This document shows, piece after piece, positions 60,848 to 64,000 of a DNA stretch of 64,000 nt (its first letter is position 1; each line of letters opens with the position of its first letter). The translations under genes were made by a program, and so were the position numbers. Under the pieces are notes generated by a model. It saw only the letters and a list, made by a program, of their open reading frames with translations, searched no databases and was not told the DNA's origin. The DNA comes from Vitrella brassicaformis (Eukaryota; Sar; Vitrellaceae): contig CDMY01000869.1 in NCBI GenBank assembly GCA_001179505.1, positions 138,586 through 202,585 of the forward strand, given 5' to 3'.

Positions 60848-62959
60848 ATGGCGCACTGCCTCGCGACTGCTGTGTTCTGCTGTCTGGTGGCGCTCTCATC
60901 TGCCCAAGTTGGGACTCGCGATGTGCGTCGCGGCTCAAACAAGTGAGTGAGGCAGACAGACAGACTGACAGACAACGGACGTGACAGATCTGTTTCACGG
61001 TGTGTTGTAATGCCTGTCTTGGGTGCAGGGAGTTTCTTGTCGCTGAGGTCAATGCTACGTGGGACGGGGTAAGTGCTGTCAGGAGCGGGAGAGTCCCATC
61101 TTACACAAACACACGCTGGTCTCTGTGGGTGCTGTGAGTGCAGTTCCTGTGGGGCAAAGAGGTTGTGGAGGTCCAGTCGTTCGCCGCGCTCAGGGTGGGC
61201 CATTTTGGCGACTTCCACCTCGAATGGCTGCAAGCAAGGATCGAGAAGGCGATGATTGACCAGGGATACGGCGACAACCAGACGGCCATCGAATTCTGGC
61301 GCATAGCGGGCCGGGTCTATTTGGATCACGTGATTGCGAACCCTGGCAGATTTGATACGGAAATCGGCAAGGCCAATGTGTCGTCAACGGTGGGGGCGAG
61401 CACAATACAGAGACAGAGAGACCCCGATGAAGTGCATTGCTCAAGGTGGCACTCACTTGTGTGTGCTTCCTATGTGTGTGCAGCTGGCCTTCCTTGCGTA
61501 TTCGACTTACGAGGAGGGCTGCCTTTGCTGCAAGCCGTGCAACATCTGCGATGAGGTCTGCTCCTGTGACCAATGTGGGGTGTTCCCATCCGAGACGCCG
61601 ACCGTCTTCCAGCCTTACATTGGGTGGTCAGTGTCGGCCTGGGACGAGGTGAGCCGGCAAGACACACAGGCAGCAGGCAGGCACGTCCCATTCGCCCCCT
61701 GATCTGACTTCCATCATCTCGTGTGTGCGCTTGGGTGGTTATTCATTCAGAGTACCAGGGCCCCCGACGTAATTTCCCTTCCCGCAGAGCCCGGCCCGAC
61801 TGCCCCCACACGCGCAGAGCCCGGCCCGACTGCCCCCACACGCGCAGAGCCCAGCCCGACTGCCCCCACACCCGAGTCCGGTTCCGGTGACGACAATGAC
61901 CTGTCGGTCGGCATCCTTCCCCCTCCCACCACCAGTGACGGTGGCCCGGACGCCAGCGAGACCATGACAGCCCAGGACCTCCAACGAGAAGTGCCATCGA
62001 CATCTGACAGCGGGACGAGACTTCTTCAGTCGGCGGCCACCGACACGAACAGCACCCGCCCGTCGGTTGATCCTCGTGCTTTCGACCGGACGTCTGTTGG
62101 CCCGACGCCATTGAACATGCTGGAGGTGCGCAGCGAGCCCTGTTTGTTGTGTTTCTGGATCCATCAGTGCACACATGGCTGGGCTGGCTTGTCGGTGGTG
62201 TGCTTGGGGTGTGTGTGCAGCGTTCGTCGCTCATATACATCGAGAACGGCTGCCCCTACGGTATCATGTTGGTGGTGCGCTACTTTTCTGATGAGGACAA
62301 CGAGTGGAAAGACGTGTGCTCATTCCGCTCGGGCACAAATGACGACGAAAGTAGGACCACATACACGAAGGGATAGAGGAGACGGTTAGGCCATTCCTCC
62401 TCGTGCTGCTGCTGTGCTCTTTGTCTGTCTGTCTGGTTCAGTCGTGCATAGCAACCTCACCGAGACCACATACAACTACGAGGTCGGCACACTTTTGGAC
62501 ACGGCGGCGTCCCACATAACCTACAACCAGAAGGCCTACCTCTGGCCGTGGGAGTTCTCCGACAAGCGGGCATCCACACGCTACCCTCTCATATACTACG
62601 CGGCGACCACGATATCGGACACCTCGCCCGCTCTGCACTGGTGGGGCCACCGACGCCTGCTGGACCCCGAGACCAACAGCTGCGCGTCCCCTGCGCCGCT
62701 GCGCCCCTACACTTACATGGATGGCGGGAACATTTTTCTGCACATCTCGTGCGAGGACTACAGCCGCCAATCCCGCAGGCTGCTGCCGTCCGGCCTGCGT
62801 GGCGCATCTGATAAGCGTGTGCCGGTGCACATGAAGCAGACCACTCCGGCGGTCCGCCAACTCGAGCCTCTCAAGGGCGGATTGCTGTCGCTGGGAAGTG
62901 GTGGTGGGATGAAGTGGCGCCCTGCCGAGTCCAGTCGCGTGAGAGGATGGGGGGCCTAG
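60848..62959 (+). CDS. Secreted Cys-rich protein with tandem repeats
   Basis: Seven exons (60848-60942, 61029-61068, 61144-61389, 61484-61648, 61751-62125, 62221-62350, 62442-62959) sum to 1,569 nt, 522 residues. A signal peptide (CLATAVFCCLVALSSAQVGT, cleaved around SSA-Q) is followed by a region with predicted helices (FHLEWLQARIEKAMIDQGYG) and a dense Cys cluster (EEGCLCCKPCNICDEVCSCD and QC), probably disulphide-bonded or metal-binding. Three AEPxPTAPT units follow. The C-terminal part (SLIYIENGCPYGIMLVVRYF, NLTETTYNYEVGTLLDTAAS) looks like a beta-rich domain of the kind in which a strand with N-G-C is followed by W and Y positions; I do not recognise the family for certain. No membrane helix or retention signal is visible, so it is probably secreted or vacuolar. 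Several N-glycosylation sequons (NAT, NQT, NVS, NLT) are present. Confidence 0.68.
61784..61873 (+). repeat. Three 30-bp tandem repeats in coding sequence
   Basis: Three adjacent 30-bp units (61784, 61814, 61844) with only one or two differences encode AEPGPTAPTR, AEPGPTAPTR and AEPSPTAPTP. The near identity means recent expansion; the result is a Pro/Thr-rich linker suited to O-glycosylation. Confidence 0.92.
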
Positions 62960-64000
62960 CCAGGCAGCCAAGGGGGCGCCTCACAACCATACATGTCATG
63001 TTTGTGTGTCAATGCGTCTGTCTGTCTGTCTGTCTGGCCAATCACTCACGTGTTTTTTCGATCGATGGAGCGCCCGGCACGACTGACTGACGTGTGAGAG
63101 GGGGGATGGGACGTGAGAGTGGGGGGGTGAGAGGGGATGCATCATTGATGCGGTCGTTGATCGGTGTCTTTTTGTGGTCCGCACATGAATGCCTTTACCA
63201 TCATCTCTGTCTGTCTGTCTGTCTGTCTGCGTTTGTTTCTTCCTGCCTGTGTCCTGCCTGCCTGCCTTACCGCGTTTTGGCTGCGTGACAGACGTCACTG
63301 TGTGGGCCTGAGTGTGTTTTTTCGTATACATCCATCCGCAATCGCGGCCTGCCATGTGCGTGGCTGTGCGCAAGTGCGAAGTGGGCTCGTGCACTTTTGC
63401 CGCGTGCGCTCACAAGTGGGACCAAGCGGGCCGCCAGGATGGCTATCTCCTGTTGCTTTATCGCATGTGTTGTGATGGGCGGGCTGCATCCGGCCATGTG
63501 TGTCGGATGCCATGTGTGTCGGATTCCGTGTGCGTATGAGTGTAGACAGTCGTGTCATGCTCCACGCACTCACTCACACACACACTCACTTGGTCATTTT
63601 TGGTATCCATCGCTAGCTGGATGGATGGATCAAGGTGACGCCCTCACTCTGTCTTCCTGTCTGTGCGTGTGTGAGCGTGCATGCTATGCGGCCGATAGTG
63701 GCCAATCGTCGTTGGTTGTGTGGCCTCCAGGGGAGTTTTGAGCGAGACAGCGACACACAGCTGATCATTGAAGCAATCTACATGGGAGAAGTGCTGAGTC
63801 GACTGGCATACACACACCATGCTTATACCATCAAGCAATCACATGTAGAGCATGTCAGTCAGGGCCCGACACGAGACAAACAAAACAAGTCCACTTGTTG
63901 TGGCACTCACACGACCGGTCTCATCGAAAACAGACTCCTTTTCATTGAGCATTAGCATGGCCAGTGAGAATGTTTGCGTCTTTGATGGTGAACGATTGGC
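62960..64000. other. Right-edge region, no gene seen
   Basis: It holds the 3' UTR of the secreted protein gene and spacer. GTCT runs lie near 63015-63035 and 63205-63230. Short open frames on both strands show no splice chain or recognisable domain. Confidence 0.5.

Noticed and set aside
60576-61052. N-terminal extension of the small plastid protein to 269 residues
   Set aside because: The extension is Arg/Ser-rich without a domain, overlaps the first exon of the divergent gene, and would bury the clear signal peptide inside the protein.

Overview
This is a nuclear, protein-coding eukaryotic window: GC-rich, dense in genes, cut by many short GT-AG introns (mostly about 60-120 nt) and littered with TG, GTCT and GGAT microsatellites. 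It holds flagellar proteins (CFAP57 and a coiled-coil protein), a chloroplast-type ATP synthase gamma subunit with an ER-signal-plus-transit leader, and a second protein with a similar leader. That mix points to a photosynthetic, flagellated alga whose secondary plastid is reached through the ER. My best guess is a chromerid alveolate such as Vitrella brassicaformis; this is inference from gene content and style, not from a database match. I found no rRNA, tRNA, CRISPR array or recognisable transposon.

Layout, left to right: the 3' part of an unknown minus-strand gene running off the left edge (1-596); a plus-strand Cys/His zinc-finger-like protein (1509-4300); a minus-strand disordered protein of 926 aa (6693-9672); plastid ATP synthase gamma, minus (10666-12093); a 13-exon coiled-coil protein resembling CCDC148/CCDC112, plus (12419-15976); a secreted or surface single-pass Pro-rich protein, minus (16843-19375); a mitochondrial ribosome-silencing factor RsfS/Iojap, plus (19447-21920); adenylate kinase, minus (22946-24212); CFAP57, plus (24278-30942); a 2,261-aa Gln/Pro/RGG-rich disordered protein with a PAM2-like motif, minus (32475-40063); the ATM/Tel1 checkpoint kinase, plus (40795-55426); a PAN/Apple-domain membrane protein, minus (56235-57595); a TauE/SafE-type membrane transporter, plus (57704-59615); a small plastid-targeted one-helix protein, minus (60243-60575); and a secreted Cys-rich protein with tandem repeats, plus (60848-62959).

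I rebuilt most exon chains by hand. For ten multi-exon genes the spliced length is an exact multiple of three, which is strong internal support for the models. The fifteen genes alternate strand almost perfectly (13 switches in 14 neighbouring pairs), so nearly every promoter lies in a shared divergent gap, several only about 65-110 bp long. No operon-like or metabolic cluster is apparent; the genes serve separate organelles (plastid, mitochondrion, cilium, nucleus, cell surface). The most unusual items are the giant disordered RGG/Q protein with its candidate PAM2 motif, the insertions in the ATM kinase region, the acidic tail on the plastid gamma subunit, and the TG-rich tracts that stand where a polypyrimidine tract is expected at many 3' splice sites.
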